The translations under genes and the position numbers were made by a program. Below are positions 34,068 through 46,900 of a DNA stretch of 64,000 nucleotides, one piece after another. A model generated the notes under the pieces. It saw only the letters and a list, made by a program, of their open reading frames with translations, was not told the DNA's origin and did not search any database. The DNA comes from Cryptomeria japonica. Taxonomy: Eukaryota; Streptophyta; Pinopsida; Cupressales; Cupressaceae. Location of the stretch: contig NC_081407.1 of NCBI RefSeq assembly GCF_030272615.1, positions 144,032,897 through 144,096,896 on the forward strand. The letters run 5' to 3'. Each line of letters opens with the position of its first letter. Within the stretch, counting starts at the first letter, position 1.

Positions 34068-35013
34068 TGTTGGAATCCAAGAACACTGAGAGGGAGGGGG
34101 GGGGGGTGAACCAGTGTTCTACTGGAACTAACAATTTTAACCTTATTATAACAATTTTAACCTTATTAAAACATGCATTCACTAACCAGTATACCGATAC
34201 ATATAAGATTGAAATAAGTAAAGAAACCAATAAGACAGTCACACAAATGATACCATAACACAAAGAATTATACATGGAAAACCACAAAGAGGAAAAACCA
34301 TAGTGGGATTTGTGACCCACAATATCAATCCACTGACTATATGAAAAGATATTAAAAAATATAGGGGCCTGCACTTGCAGGGAGGCTTACAGCCTAGAGG
34401 ACACTACTCAATCACAAAAGGAGCCTCACTGGCTACATACAAATCCATACTACAATCCAGAGAAATGATTGAATTGCAATGATAGCATCTTCTATGCCTG
34501 AATATAGTTCTAGTTAAGCCCTGTTTATTCCAATCTGAAACAAACTCTGAACCCTTACCGGAATACCCTCTTACATAAATATCCTCACATACATGATCTC
34601 TCTCATATATTTCGCATCTCCACTACATTCCATAACCTTACATCGTACATATTACAAAACGATCTAATCAACTGACCTATATACCCTTTACAATTCATCA
34701 TGCCTTATGTCGGCTTACAAAGATAATTACAATTTGAATATACATGTCGGCTCAATAACATAAATACATGAATATAAAAATCAATTGCTGATGTCGGATC
34801 TCCCAAATGATGTCGGCCTCCAATACCGATAACCTGAATATAAACCATGTTGACCTGCATTGCTGGTAACCAAAGAATTCCATCCAACCTGCCAGTGTCG
34901 GTAAAGTGTCTGTCGGTACACAACTAAACCAAAATATGAAGCCAGAACATGTTACCATGTTTCCATCAGTGACAACATATTGAAACCAACCAAATGAGTG
35001 TCAATTGCCAACA
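34068..35013 (-). repeat. 3' LTR of the minus-strand element
   Basis: Read on the minus strand: TGTTGGCAATTGACACTC to GGATTCCAACA, 946 bp. The end hairpin is at 34080-34120. A second structural element, the complement of CACTGATGGAAAC, is at 34961-34973. Confidence 0.92.
34080..34120 (-). promoter_or_regulatory. LTR-end hairpin with C-rich loop (minus strand)
   Basis: AGAACACTG at 34080-34088 pairs with CAGTGTTCT at 34112-34120, a 9-bp stem. On the minus strand the loop contains a run of eleven C plus CCCTC. Confidence 0.7.
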
Positions 35014-35027
35014 GTCTCCCACTTTGG
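35014..35027 (-). promoter_or_regulatory. Polypurine tract (minus strand)
   Basis: CCAAAGTGGGAGAC on the minus strand, immediately before the LTR start. Confidence 0.85.
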
Positions 35028-35261
35028 CATTGATGGCAACACTCATGTGAAAAATGATCATGGTTTCCATTTGTCAGTTTCATCTTGAGCCTGCTCCCCC
35101 TGAGCTGAATATCCATCTACAATCATAACAAAAAATATTCCATATCTCTCGAATATTTTTCACCTATACTCCCCCTTTGACATCAATGCCAAAAATACCA
35201 AAAAATACCAAAACCCAGGACAAAGAATGAAAAGACTGTACAATGAATGTCCCAAAGTACC

Positions 35262-38200
35262 TTACCAGAGCTGAATATATTTGAAAATATCCAGATAGGC
35301 CTTCTCCAAAAGCTCTAGATAAGTATCCCAACCTGATTTGAAAGTGCTGGAAATAGATACAAGTCCATTTAGCATATGGGCATATGACTCTTTCTCATTA
35401 AGCTCTGTCGGTGTGGCCTTACCAACCAAATCTATACACTCCTTCTTATGTACGCTTAATGAATCCAACCGGGGACTCACCAATCCTCTAAGACTTCGAG
35501 CTCTCTTTATGATTTTATCTTTTTCCCTCTCAAGAGCTAAAAACTTGGGCTTCCAAAACCAAAATCTGACCATCTATAGATGTAGTCAATGAGTGTGAAC
35601 CATCAAAAGAATTGACTATACCTACAATCTCCTCCTGAATATCCTTAATCCTTAATCCTTTTATCAAAATCAGATGTAAGTAAACTTGTGTTACAACATA
35701 CTCTATAAATATGAGTACACTGCCTCAAAGCATTATCAATCAATTTCAACCTATCATTAATCTCCTTCCTCTCCGACTCAATCATTTGATCAAATGTTGC
35801 TCTCTTTGCATGTGTAAACCTCTACAATGCCTGTCAGTTTGATATTTTTTGTAAAGACTGAAATTCCTTGGAAATGTGCTCTGTGATTACTTTAAGTTTT
35901 CCAGATGGGATTGCTTCATTGTCAAATTTGCCCTTCGGGACAAGTCTATGAAAAGTAGTGATAGAATGATCAATAACCCCTTTATCCATAGATCCCTCCT
36001 TCACCATTTTATGTGCAACCATCATCATGAGTTCAGTAGAACTCATCTTAGTTATGCTTTTCTTTTCAACCTGCGAGGTGTCAATTGACAACAATGATGG
36101 ACTCACTACCGGTTCCCTACCGGATTCTCCTTTCTTATCCTCTGATGTTTTAACTTTTATAGCTTCCTCACTTGCACCGGTGGCTTCACCACTTGGTGCA
36201 GTCTCAGTAACTGCTAGTTCCTCCTTAGGAACTATGTCCTCATCCTGTACATTCTGATCTGGAGGACTGTTGTCCTCAACATTAGTAACATGTACACTTG
36301 CAACCTTTACACTCTCTGATTCTGCTGGTATCTCAAAATTTACCTATACATTAGTCTGTATCGGGGGCCCTATATCCAATATCTTGATATTTTTCAAAAT
36401 TAAGGGTGAAGTACCCACAATACCTTTACCTTTCCCTTCAACCGAGATGTCTGTAGTATTTGTCTTTGCTTCCGGTGAAGTATGAAAACCACGATTTTCT
36501 TCAAAGAACTTAACCCATGCCTTGTGGGTCTCCTTGACTATCTCATTGACCCTACTTAACATAAGACTGATTATTCTATGCTTGCTATGAAAGATTTTCC
36601 TATTTGCAACTTCAAGTGTCTTGTCCATATCCTCTGGAGTAATAGAAACATAAACAAATAACAATTCCTGAATATTTATATGCTTGTCCTCTTCCATTGT
36701 TGATAATCTTCTAGCATCTAATATGTCATATAACTGTGCCAGTATTTGGTTTTCAATTTCTAACAAGGCTTTCTTATAAATATCCAAATACAACAAAACT
36801 GATTCCTCTACTTCTCTCTGTTCATCATTATCCAAATTCTCATAATGAAACTATACATTCTTTAACATACCATCTTTAGTTATTTCATCAATTGATTTTG
36901 CACAAGTCTTGGGTGGAATAATATTTACATTACTAGATACAAGTGCAAGATCGGTGTCATCCATCTTCTTTCTTCTTCCACTACCAGATGGGGCTAAAGG
37001 TGTTTCTTTAGGTGCTCTTTTCTATGTCGGTACCTTGATAGTAACTTTCCTAACCGATTGCTTCTTATCTTCTACCTTAGTCTCTTCAGTTTTCTTCCTC
37101 AATACCCTTTTAAATGCTAAGGGTGTGTCATCATTAGATCCAGTTTCTACTGCAATTGGCTCAATGAATATTTCTAGTTCTTTCCTTTTTCTCCCTTTCT
37201 CCAGAACAACATCAATTAATTCCTTGATGTCCTGTGAAACCTTTTCAACAAATTTACTTGCCTTGCCCTCCTGCTTCTCCCTCTTCTTCTAGTTGAACTC
37301 AGTTTCAACCTCTTTCTTTTTCTGCTTAGCAATACCAAAGGTTTTTACAGTTTCATCAATAGGTGCATCAATTAGCATATGTGCATAAGAATCTAGAATC
37401 TGTGCTTCAACTTAATAACCCATCTCTTCAATCCAAATCTTCGAGGGACTGACTGCCTCCATCAAAGTTTCATCTTTCTTGACCATGAAGCATATCTCGG
37501 TTGAGTACTTCTCAACAATGTGCTTTGGAATCCTCTCCCTAGAATTCATAACCTTCTAAAATGCCTTAAAGTAACCCCACACTTTGTCATCACTTTGACT
37601 ACCCAATGTAGCAATTGATTGTTTTAGTTGCCTCCCTACTGGGATATCGAATGCCCATTGTCTCTTCCCAAAACTGGGAGTCTCATTAATGAAAAACAAC
37701 ATTAAATAGACAATTAGGTTACCATACCAGAATGTTCCTTTCTTCTCTCCTTTGATCTTTCCTAGGTTAATCAACAATTCATCCAACATCCAACCACATA
37801 GATCTAACTTCTCATTCTCCCTCATCATTTTATGAGCTGCATAAATGCAGGAGCTAGAAACAGAATTTAGTCAGTTTGATTGAGTTACCTTGTAACTAAT
37901 GACCATGCTTTCGAATCTCATATCTCTGTCAGCGATAGTACTAATCCTCATTGATCGCTTGTCTGATGTTGTACCGATGATCTTGTTGACCTAATCATTA
38001 GAAACCTTCTTCTCGGGATGTTGTCCAACCTACGGTAAACCGGTGATGGCCTCCTTCAAGATCTTATATGGTCTATCCAACCAGATAAATTCTCCATGCA
38101 CTCTACTTAAAACATATCTAACAATCTCATCTTCAAATTTCAGAATATCTAGAATGTTGGTAAACCCCAGATCCTCAATATGTTGGTACTCGGGCTTAAT

Positions 38201-38461
38201 TTTTCTAGAATCTCCCGTTAACTCTCTCATGTACATGCTCTTAATATCACTCATTCCTAAATCCTCAATATCATAGTGAATGTAAGCTCTGACATCTTCA
38301 ACATACACGACTCCTTCCAGGACATGGGAAAATGCACCAACCAAATCGTCCAGGGTAGCAATATGCGGATATCACTTCAAAATAGGCCTAGTACGGTCCT
38401 TGACCTCAACAACAATAGGATTTGCAATAAAAATAGGTACATATGATGATCCTGCTTCCAT
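35262..38461 (-). pseudogene. Unknown second protein (ORF2) of the Gag-only element, sister copy
   Basis: Starts with ATG at 38461 (MEAGSSYVPIFIANPIVVE), aligned with the start at 12790 in the sister element. Shared blocks include AYIHYDIEDLGMSDIK, FEDEIVRYVLSRVHGEFIW, ERIPKHIVEKY with CFMVKKDE, LYLDIYKKALLEIENQ, and a C-terminal coiled coil near 35262-35573. A Lys/Arg-rich stretch and an acidic middle are also in the same places. Frameshifts and stops break the frame, but similarity runs end to end over about 3.2 kb. I recognise no catalytic motif or known domain. The function is unknown; a role alongside Gag in particle formation or targeting is inference. Confidence 0.75.
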
Positions 38462-38837
38462 GATGAAATATAAATACCTGTGAATAGATGTTGGTGAAAA
38501 ACCCTAAAGAACTCTTCTGATCGCTGGTGAAATCACTCAAGAAGATATCGATCACACCGAATCGCCTTAGACTTCCTCTAAATCTCTATGAATAGCTCTG
38601 AATGCAAAGTGATCAGAAATGAAGTGAATTCATCCTTTTAACCTCCAAGAAACCCTAATTAATCATTGACATGAATGACTTCCGGTGGAAGATACCAAAT
38701 CTCAATTAAACATCTCCATGCCGGATAAGCATCTCCAATGTATGGAACATCTTCCAGAACCTCTTCCCAGGGCATGACCACTATATTCATGAATTTTGCC
38801 TACCCCTAAGGAATTTGCCTTAGTTACCAGATGAGCT

Positions 38838-39705
38838 TCATGTCGGTGCAAGAGCAACCTCCTCTGTCGGTTGAGTAACCGGTGCATTTCCATTTGCGGA
38901 TTGTTCTTCTGACTTCCTGGCCCATCTCTGGGTATGATCTTGCCATATTTCATTAACTTTCTCTTTCCCTTTCTCATTTGATCCTTCATTACCAATCAGT
39001 GGATTTCGGCTTCTACAGAACTTAGAAGTATGTCCAACCTCATTGCATGGATAGCATATAACATTGTTCTTTTGAATTACTTTGCTAAAACTAGTGCAAT
39101 TGCTTGACCTGCACTGATTAGCCATATGTCTAAATTTTCCACATGCATAACATTTAACACTCATTCTGCAATCTTCTGTCTTATGACCATACTTATTGCA
39201 TTTAGAACATTGATCAGGAGCAGAATCAGGGTTTTGATTTACTCTATTTCTATATTGCCTATCCATGTGACCAAATTTATTACAAACAAAGCATCTACTA
39301 TTAAATTTGTAAGCATTAAGCTTCCTTACTAGTTCCTTAAGGTTTTGATCTTCATTTGCAGTACCGAAACTCTATCCTTGTTCAATTTTGCCTTTGTCTT
39401 TTCAATAACTCATCTAGCTGTTCTGAACTAATCTTGAATTTTTCTTTATACTCACTTGCAATAGTTAGATCATCTCTTAGAATTATCATTGTCTCTCAAG
39501 TTCTTGTTCATTACTTTGGGATTGTATTAAATTAGTTCTCAGCATATCATTTTCATGAATCAACCTTCCACATTCCTCAAATTTGTTTTTCTAAGATACA
39601 ACAAGATTTTCTTCCTTTTTCATCTTGTAACTTCAAGTTCTTCAACCCTTTAGCATCATAATCTTCAAGTGCCACCTCAATTTGCTTCTCCAAACTCATA
39701 TCCAT
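38838..39705 (-). pseudogene. gag: Gag-like protein with four CCHC zinc knuckles, sister copy
   Basis: ATG at 39705 begins MDMSLEKQIEVALEDYDAK, parallel to the sister Gag. A decayed coiled-coil half follows (frameshifts at about 39350-39590). The knuckles are CFVCNKFGHMDRQY (last Cys lost), CSKCNKYGHKTEDC, CYACGKFRHMANQC and CYPCNEVGHTSKFC. Knuckles damaged here are different from those damaged in the sister, so the ancestor had four intact ones. The C-terminus is Glu/Pro-rich and ends at about 38838. Confidence 0.82.
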
Positions 39706-39761
39706 GGATTCCGGATTCTGGATCTTCCTCAAGTTGTTAAACTTCCTTTGAGGTACAAGGC

Positions 39762-39772
39762 TTTGATACCAA
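39762..39772 (-). promoter_or_regulatory. Primer-binding site (minus strand)
   Basis: TGGTATCAAAG on the minus strand, two bases after the LTR end; initiator-Met tRNA type with one change. Confidence 0.85.
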
Positions 39773-39773
39773 T

Positions 39774-40682
39774 TGTTGGAATCCAAAAACACTAAGAGGG
39801 GGTGGGGTGAATCAGTGTTCTACTAGAATGAACAATTTTAACCTTATTAAAACATGCATTCACCAACCGGTATACCAATACATATAAGATTGAAATAAGT
39901 AAAGTAACCAATAAGCCAATCACACAAATGAATACCATAACACAGAGAATTATACGTGGAAAACCTCAAATAGGAAAAACCACGATGGGATATGTGACCC
40001 ACAATATCAATCCACTGACCATATGAAAAGATATTAAAAAATATAGGGGTTTGCACTTGCAGGAAAGCTTACAACCTAGAGCACACTACTCAATCACAAA
40101 AGGAGCCTCAATAACTACATACAAATCTAGACTACAATCTGGAGAAATGATTGAACTGTAATGATAGCATCTTCTATGCCTGGATATAGTTCCGATTAAA
40201 CTATGTCTATTCCGGTCTGAAACCCTAAACCCTTACCGGGATACCCTCTTACATAAATATCTTCACATACATGATCTCTCTCATATTTCGCATCTCCACT
40301 ACATTCCATAACCTTACATCCTACATATTACAAAATGATCTAATCAACTGACCTATATACCCTTTACAATTCATCATGCCTTATGTCGGCTTACAAAGAT
40401 AATTACAATATGAACATACATGTCAGCTCAATAACATAAATACACGAATATCAAAATCAATTGTCGATGCTGGATCTCCCAAATGATGTCGGCCTCCAAT
40501 ACCGATAACCTGGATATAAACCATGTCAACTTGCATTGCCGGTAACCAAAGAATTCCATCCAACCTGTCGGTGCCGGTGCCGGTGAAGTGTTTGTTGGTA
40601 CACAACTAAACCAAAATATGAAGTCGGAACATGTTGCCATCAATGACAACATATTGAAACCAACCAAATGAGTGTCAAAACA
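39774..40682 (-). repeat. 5' LTR of the minus-strand element
   Basis: 909 bp. On the minus strand it begins TGTTTTGACACTCATTTGG, having lost five bases relative to the TGTTGGCAATTGACACTC start of the other LTR. It ends GGATTCCAACA. It keeps the complement of CATTGATGGCAAC at 40633-40645. A weakened end hairpin (AACACT at 39788-39793, AGTGTT at 39814-39819) is present. Confidence 0.9.
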
Positions 40683-40687
40683 AGTTA
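40683..40687. repeat. Target-site duplication AGTTA, right
   Basis: Matches 34063-34067 exactly. Confidence 0.88.
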
Positions 40688-40777
40688 AACCCACTTAGCT
40701 TACAAGCTCATTTTCAAAACCTTCAACAAGTGTTGTGCCATATGAACCATTCATTATAGAGCTCCTTTAGCTCATAT

Positions 40778-40960
40778 ATTGATAAGTAGGATATATTTTC
40801 TACTACACATCAAATTATAATATTGCTATCACAATTCAACAATGTAGTTTTTTGAGTCAAACTCATTGACTCTCGTTTCATGAGTATGGTTCATGAGAAC
40901 CCATCTCTCATGAGAATGAATGATCCACTTAGCACTCATTGCATCTAGGTAATGGTCATT
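40778..40960. repeat. Direct repeat, copy 2 (copy 1 at 33795-33980)
   Basis: See 33795-33980. Confidence 0.7.
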
Positions 40961-42239
40961 GTTTGGAACTTTTGCGGTGAATTAATGAATATATATTTCA
41001 CCTATATTTAATAAATTTACATAGCATATTATAAATATTTAATTACACTCACCCAAGCATCTAATAATGGCATGTGCACATTTCAATCTAAGGTACGCAG
41101 GTGTCACCACTACCTTATATTAATGGTAGTTAGGTGCTACCTCCATTTAATCAAGGCCACCTTTGTCCTAATTAGATAGAATTAATACACCTTTGGAGGT
41201 GGGAATTCAAATTGGCCTAATTTTGACAAATTCTCTCAATTGGCTCTTAGAATTTATTCTATTTGTGTCACTTACAAAGATAACCAAGATGATAATGATG
41301 GATTAGACCCTCCTATGTACACTTTGGACCCTATTGATGCATGGGGCAAACTAGATGATTGAGATCCTCCTCCTCCTCCCTCTACTCTTGCTCTTACCAC
41401 TTAGTAACTAGTGTTTATTGTTATAATATTTTTGCTCTTGGTTGTAGCCTCATTTGAACTATGTGAATGAAACTTTTTTGACGCACCTTTTTAATGAATA
41501 TATAACACTATTTTAAATGACAATATAGACACTATTCATCAAAAAAAATTAATTACTATTTTTTTATAAAATTTCATCACATACACATTAATCCTTACAG
41601 AACAAAATAAATAAAAAGTCAAAACTTTAAAATATATAAAATCAAAATCAAATTAAATTAAAACTAATCATATCTTAAACGCAATTTTTCATAGACAAAT
41701 TTGTATTTGGGAACTCTTCCAATAGGATAATAGACTTTCCTTGGTCCAAGCCTAAAGTGCAAACATTCTAACTATCATTTTTAAATCAATTCATTCCAAC
41801 CAAGATATAATCTTGTGTTCAGCATTCTTGTAATAATTGTAATTTTTCTTCTTTCTTCAATATTTAAAAAAATAAAAAAATCAATCTTGTTATAAAACTC
41901 AACCTTCTAATTGAATAAATGGATTGAGGAAGTGAAGAATCTCTTGAATAAATTAATAATTTGCACGATAAAAGAAAAAAACTTTTAATTCTAAAGTCTT
42001 CCATATTACATTATAACGTACGTGGGTACATTTGTACCATTTGTTTGGGTCAATATAAGAAATTCATCTCACCACGTTTAATTTCGTAAGATTTGGTTAT
42101 ATTCTCACGGGGCCCACCTAACAATATATCTTCTCACGGTACTACTAAAATGTGGTCAATGTTTGGGTAGCTTTCTTGTGCTTACTTTTTCTTTTTTATA
42201 CCTAATATGAGGGAAATTAGAGTATAAATTTCTATTTGT
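40961..42239. other. AT-rich non-coding DNA with one possible coding fragment
   Basis: Apart from the fragment at 41195-41362, nothing was recognised. A run of eight A bases at about 41541-41548 could be a retroposon tail, but no boundaries were found. Confidence 0.35.
41195..41362 (+). pseudogene. Possible transposase C-terminal fragment
   Basis: 55 codons without a stop read GGGNSNWPNFDKFSQLALRI, then a Tyr/Asp-rich tail ending WGKLDD and a stop. The start loosely resembles the end of hAT-type transposases (a W..., FP.L..LA.RI pattern) followed by an acidic tail. The match is weak and the upstream sequence is not coding. Confidence 0.2.
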
Positions 42240-43981
42240 TGGTTAATGGATAATTGGATATATCATATTTCTCATATCAATGAGATCATTCAAAGATATA
42301 TGGCATTTATCATGTCGATGAGATTGACGACATACCATATTTATTATGTGAATGAGATTGGTGATACATCACATTTATCATGTCAATGAGATTGTCGATA
42401 CACTGTTTTATCATGTCAATGAGATATTGGACTCTTAAAATTTTGTTTCAGTTATATATTTGTAATATTCAGTACTAATTGAGCTAACCTCCAATATATG
42501 TTTGTCTTATATCTTATTAAAGATGCTTCTCTTTACACGTATGTGTGGAACTTTTCTAGTGAAATGATCAAATTTGTGATAATTGGAAGAGAGTTAACAT
42601 TTGTTTTAATATTTTATGTTGAAAGATTCTAAATATATCTTTGTTTTTTTTATTTTACATAAAGGTATTGTTCATGTAGGAGTTATTTGTCCTATATGTT
42701 TCTTCAAGGCATTCAACTTGTCTTAATTCTTTTTCGCTTTTGACTATTACATATAAGCCCTCTTTTAGTGGCCTAGACCACACTTTCCACTTTTAAAAGT
42801 AAGGTAAAATTGGACAAAGATTTATGTTTGGTAGAAACCATGGTATTTATTATGTCAATGTGGTCTTTCATGCATCCTATTTATCATGTCAATGAGATCG
42901 GCGATACATCATATTTATCATATCAATGAGATCATCAATACATTATATTTATCATGCCATTGATGAGATCTTGGACTCTAAAGGGATTGTTCATGTAGGA
43001 GCTATTTTTTTTATCAAATTATTTTATTTTAACACATTCTTCAAGGCATTCAACTTGTCTTAATTCTTTTGGAACTTTTAAAATGAATTGATTAAATTTG
43101 AGATAATTGGAAGAGAGATAACATTTGTTTTAATATTTTATGTCCAAGGATTCTTAATGCATCTCTACATTTTATTTTAGCTAAAGGGATTGCCATGTAG
43201 GAGCCATTTTGCCTTGTCAATTTCTTTTATTTTAACACTTTCTTCATGGCATTCAACTTGTCTTAATTTCTTTTCACTTTTGACTATTTCATATAAGCCT
43301 TTTTCTAGTGGCCTAGACCATACTTTCCACTTTTAAAAGTAAGGTGAAATTGGACAACGATTTATGTCTAGTAGAAATCAAGGTATTTATTATGTCAATG
43401 TGATCTTCCATTCATCATATTTATCATGTCAATGAGATCATCGATACATTATATCTATCATGTCAATGAGATTGTTGATACATTGTTTTATCATGTCAAT
43501 GAGATCTTGGACTCTTAAATTTTGTTTCAATTATATATTTGTAAACATTTAGTATTAATTGATCTAAACTCAAGTATATCTTTGCCTTACATCTTATTAA
43601 AGATGTTTCTCTTTGTACACATGTTTGGAACTTTTACAATGAAGAGATCAAATTTGTGATAGTTGGAAGAGAATTAACATTTGTTTTAATATTTTATGTC
43701 AAATGATTCTTAATGTATCTCTATTTTGTATTTTGTCTAAAGGGATTGTTCATGTAGGAGCTATTTTGTCTTATCAATTCTTTTATTTTAACACATTGTT
43801 CAATGCATTCAACTTGTCTTAATTTTTTTTTTCACTTTTGACTGGTACATATAAGCTATCTTTTAGTGGCCTAGACCATTTTTTCCACTTTTAAAACTAA
43901 GGTGAAATTGGACAGTGATTTATATTTGGTAGAAATCATGATATCATTACATCATGGCATTTATTATGTCAATGTGATCTT
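42240..43981. repeat. Satellite-like tandem repeat of about 550 bp (part 1)
   Basis: Landmarks repeat: TTGGACTCTTAAA at about 42427, 42971 (shortened) and 43507; GGGATTGTTCATGTAGGAGC and variants at about 42665, 42978, 43184 and 43738; and short runs of TTTATCATGTCAATGAGAT before each TTGGACTC. The full period is about 550 bp (43184 to 43738). The unit has no coding content. The array continues in three later pieces, split by insertions. Confidence 0.85.
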
Positions 43982-46900
43982 TGTAGTACCCCTACCCTAA
44001 CCAATCTCTAATCTTGGTTTAATCTTGGTTAGTTTATCTTAATATAATGTTATAGTCAGATGTTGAATTAACGCATAGCTGTTGAGGTGGTTTTCACACT
44101 AGTTGTATGCAAGTTATTCGGTGTTCCTAGTTCGTGGTATTAATATCAGGCTAACGCTTTCATTAAATTTTATATATGTATGCATGTATGACTCTTGGTT
44201 GCAGGAGATTTCAGGTACAACGCCGCATGAGTGCGAGGTTCGTCTTCACCTGGATCTGCAGGTTTGAGTGTACTCTTTAATCCTTAGAGTTGGATTAGGT
44301 GGTCATAAGACCCTAGTTGACCTTCGTCGTGCTCAAGTGAGCATCGTCAGCCGTCGTCGGTGTTCCTTTTTTGTTTGGGTTTGCGAGTCGTCTGTTTGGT
44401 TGACCTTCTTGGTTTGCGTGCTTGGTGTGCATGGTTAAATTGATTAATTAGTCCTTAGTAATTATCTTGATTAAATATGTATTTGTGCATTAGAGGTTAA
44501 TGGACTAAATTAATCGGGATTTCGTTATGCGATTTTCGTTGATATGAATTGCTTATTTTAAATTGGAAGTGAGTTCGATTAAATGACTGATTTTGAATAT
44601 TAAATGCATTTTGAATATGCTGTTGAAAAGAAAGTTTTGTATTTAATTGCAATAGACTTAATTGTATTCTGTTGGCTTTTGAAATTAGAAAGGCTAAATT
44701 GGATTAAATGAGAAAATCGATTTTGAATTGAAAAGCAAGTTAATTTGTTGCTATAGTTAGAAAGGAATTAATTTGGAGAATTATTTTTAAATAAAAAATT
44801 TTAATTCCAAAAATGGAATTTTGGTCAACTCTTCCTTATAACCTAAAATTTGGGGAAAATTTAGAGGATGGAGAATTTTGGGAAAATTTTTGGTTGGAAA
44901 ATATTTTTGGAGGAAATTTGGGGGTTTTGGAGGGGAAAGGATTCCTTGAGCTACAGATTGGGGGCTCTTCAGCAGGTTTTGCCAGGAATGCGAGATAAGG
45001 TAGGATTCAGATCCATCTTTTTGATTTCTGGTTGTATTGTTCTTGTTTTTCTTTCAAAACCAAATTTTGGATATGAATTGGAAATGGCTGTTCATGAGGA
45101 ATTGTTGTGTAAATCTCCATTGGGTGCTCTCAATTTGAATTCTATGTTTAGAGATTAGATGTTATTGGGAAGAATAGATGAGTTATTTAGTTTATTGCCC
45201 ATTTTACCCAAGTATGGGTTTTGATGAAGAAATTTTTATAATTTGATATTCTTCAGATTGTTGGGGTTTTGTTATTTCTCAGATTTTACCCTGTTTGTGG
45301 GTGTTTGAAAACCCAGATTTCATTATAGAAAATGGATCTCTTGCATGATTAAATCGAAATATTAAACTTCGAAAGTTTTCTTTTGTTATCCCGTTTTTAT
45401 GGAAAAGAAACGAACTGTGTTTAAAAGGAAAAAGAAAACATTTATTTTTAATATCGAACTGTGCATTTATTTTAGTTCGAATTGTGCGTTTTTTTGTTTT
45501 TACCGAACTGGACGAGATTTAATAAAAACGCAGCCTTGGTTTGGGGTTGGAGGGCGGGGAGCGGAGCTCCACCCGCTCCTCCTCCCCTCCCCCGCTCGTC
45601 CCCCTTACTCCTCCATCCCCGTTCCCTTGGTGGTCCGCGTTCAGTGTTGCCCGCGGCTCACGGTGGTGGCCGCAGGGGCCGCGGTGGCCGCAGGGCGCCG
45701 CGGGACCTGTGGGCACCATCGTGGCGCCGCCCGCGCATCTCTTTCCGCCTGCGGCTAGGGTTGGGCGCCTGGCCATCCCCGTTGGGAGGTGGGCCCCGCC
45801 CTCGCCTCTTTTTAAAATGCGTTTTTAACATAGTTTTTAAAATGGTTTTTTTTTATGTATTTTTTTTTTATTATTCAAAAAAATGCATATGATATTTAAT
45901 ATCATTTAAATGTAAGTTATTTTAATGCTAAGTTTTAATTAGTTCTTAATTATGATTAAGGTGGCATGATCGTGACAAATGTTAGTTTGATATTGATTAA
46001 TTTTATAATGGAGTTTATAGGTTAATTGTTATTCAACTTCATTTCGTGACTTATGCCCTCTTTCTAATTAAGTTCTACAACTGTAATTTCGCAATTGAAC
46101 ATTATTGATTATATTCTGATTGATCTTGGACTAATAAATTTATATCTTACCTTCTAGCTGATTAGAGCATTTGGCTAATTGAGGTATTATTGTTTAAAAA
46201 CAAAACAGAAGATTATGTTATTGAAAGACTGTTGAAATATGTTAGGATTACTAATTGATGATGTTAAATATTATTCCAGAACATATCATTTGAGTAATTG
46301 AGAAGTAAGTGAAATATTTATCGTTGGGTATTTGAATTTAAACGATGTGCTTTTGGAAATGATTATCTTCATTAGATTCTCTTTTATAATTATATTTCCG
46401 TGATCCGTATTATGCATCTGGGTTTGAAAAATATGAAACTGTAGAGGTCGGTTTTGGACCAGTATGTCAATGATTTTTTATTGGGGATTAAATATCTTGT
46501 TTATTTGATTAATGGTTGTCTGAGTTTAATTAATATGAATTGGTTTAAAAAACTCTTTATGGCTTTATATGTCTGTTCGATGCTTTGAACCTTAGAGAGT
46601 TAGAAAACCAAGAGCAACTTATCCCTTGGTGAGGTAGATAACGGTAATCTGATATAGATCTTGCAAAAAACTTGATCGACGTTTAATGTTTAGATCAATT
46701 CGGAAAGATTGTATCTGTTGAATATTCCTATGCGAGTTTAATTTCTGTATTCGCTTTTGATTATGAAATGGCAAGTCGTGCTTGTTTTGATGGGACCCTG
46801 TCGTATGGAATGATTTGAGGTACCTGTTTCAGTCCTCGATTCCGAGTTGACTGTTGTATTGTGGTGTTGTCGTAGTTGGTCATATCCTTGTGTGGGTGTC

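Larger units (their letters stand above)
34068..40682 (-). mobile_element. Minus-strand LTR element: Gag plus unknown second protein, no polymerase
   Basis: A 6.6 kb sister of the element at 10395-17162. Its LTRs are 39774-40682 (5') and 34068-35013 (3'). The primer site TGGTATCAAAG is at 39762-39772 on the minus strand, the purine tract (CCAAAGTGGGAGAC) at 35014-35027, and the target duplication is AGTTA. It encodes Gag (39705 to about 38838) and the second protein (38461 to about 35262) in the same order and spacing as its sister, and again no protease, integrase, reverse transcriptase or RNase H. The two copies differ enough in sequence to be separate lineages or old insertions, so the shared plan is informative. 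Confidence 0.93.

Noticed and set aside
34021-34374. Minus-strand 117-codon open frame
   Set aside because: It crosses the LTR boundary at 34068 and matches no domain.
45399-45892. Overlapping open frames of 85-136 codons on both strands
   Set aside because: They lie in the GC-rich core of a long LTR, where stop codons are rare by composition. No domain and no similarity between frames.
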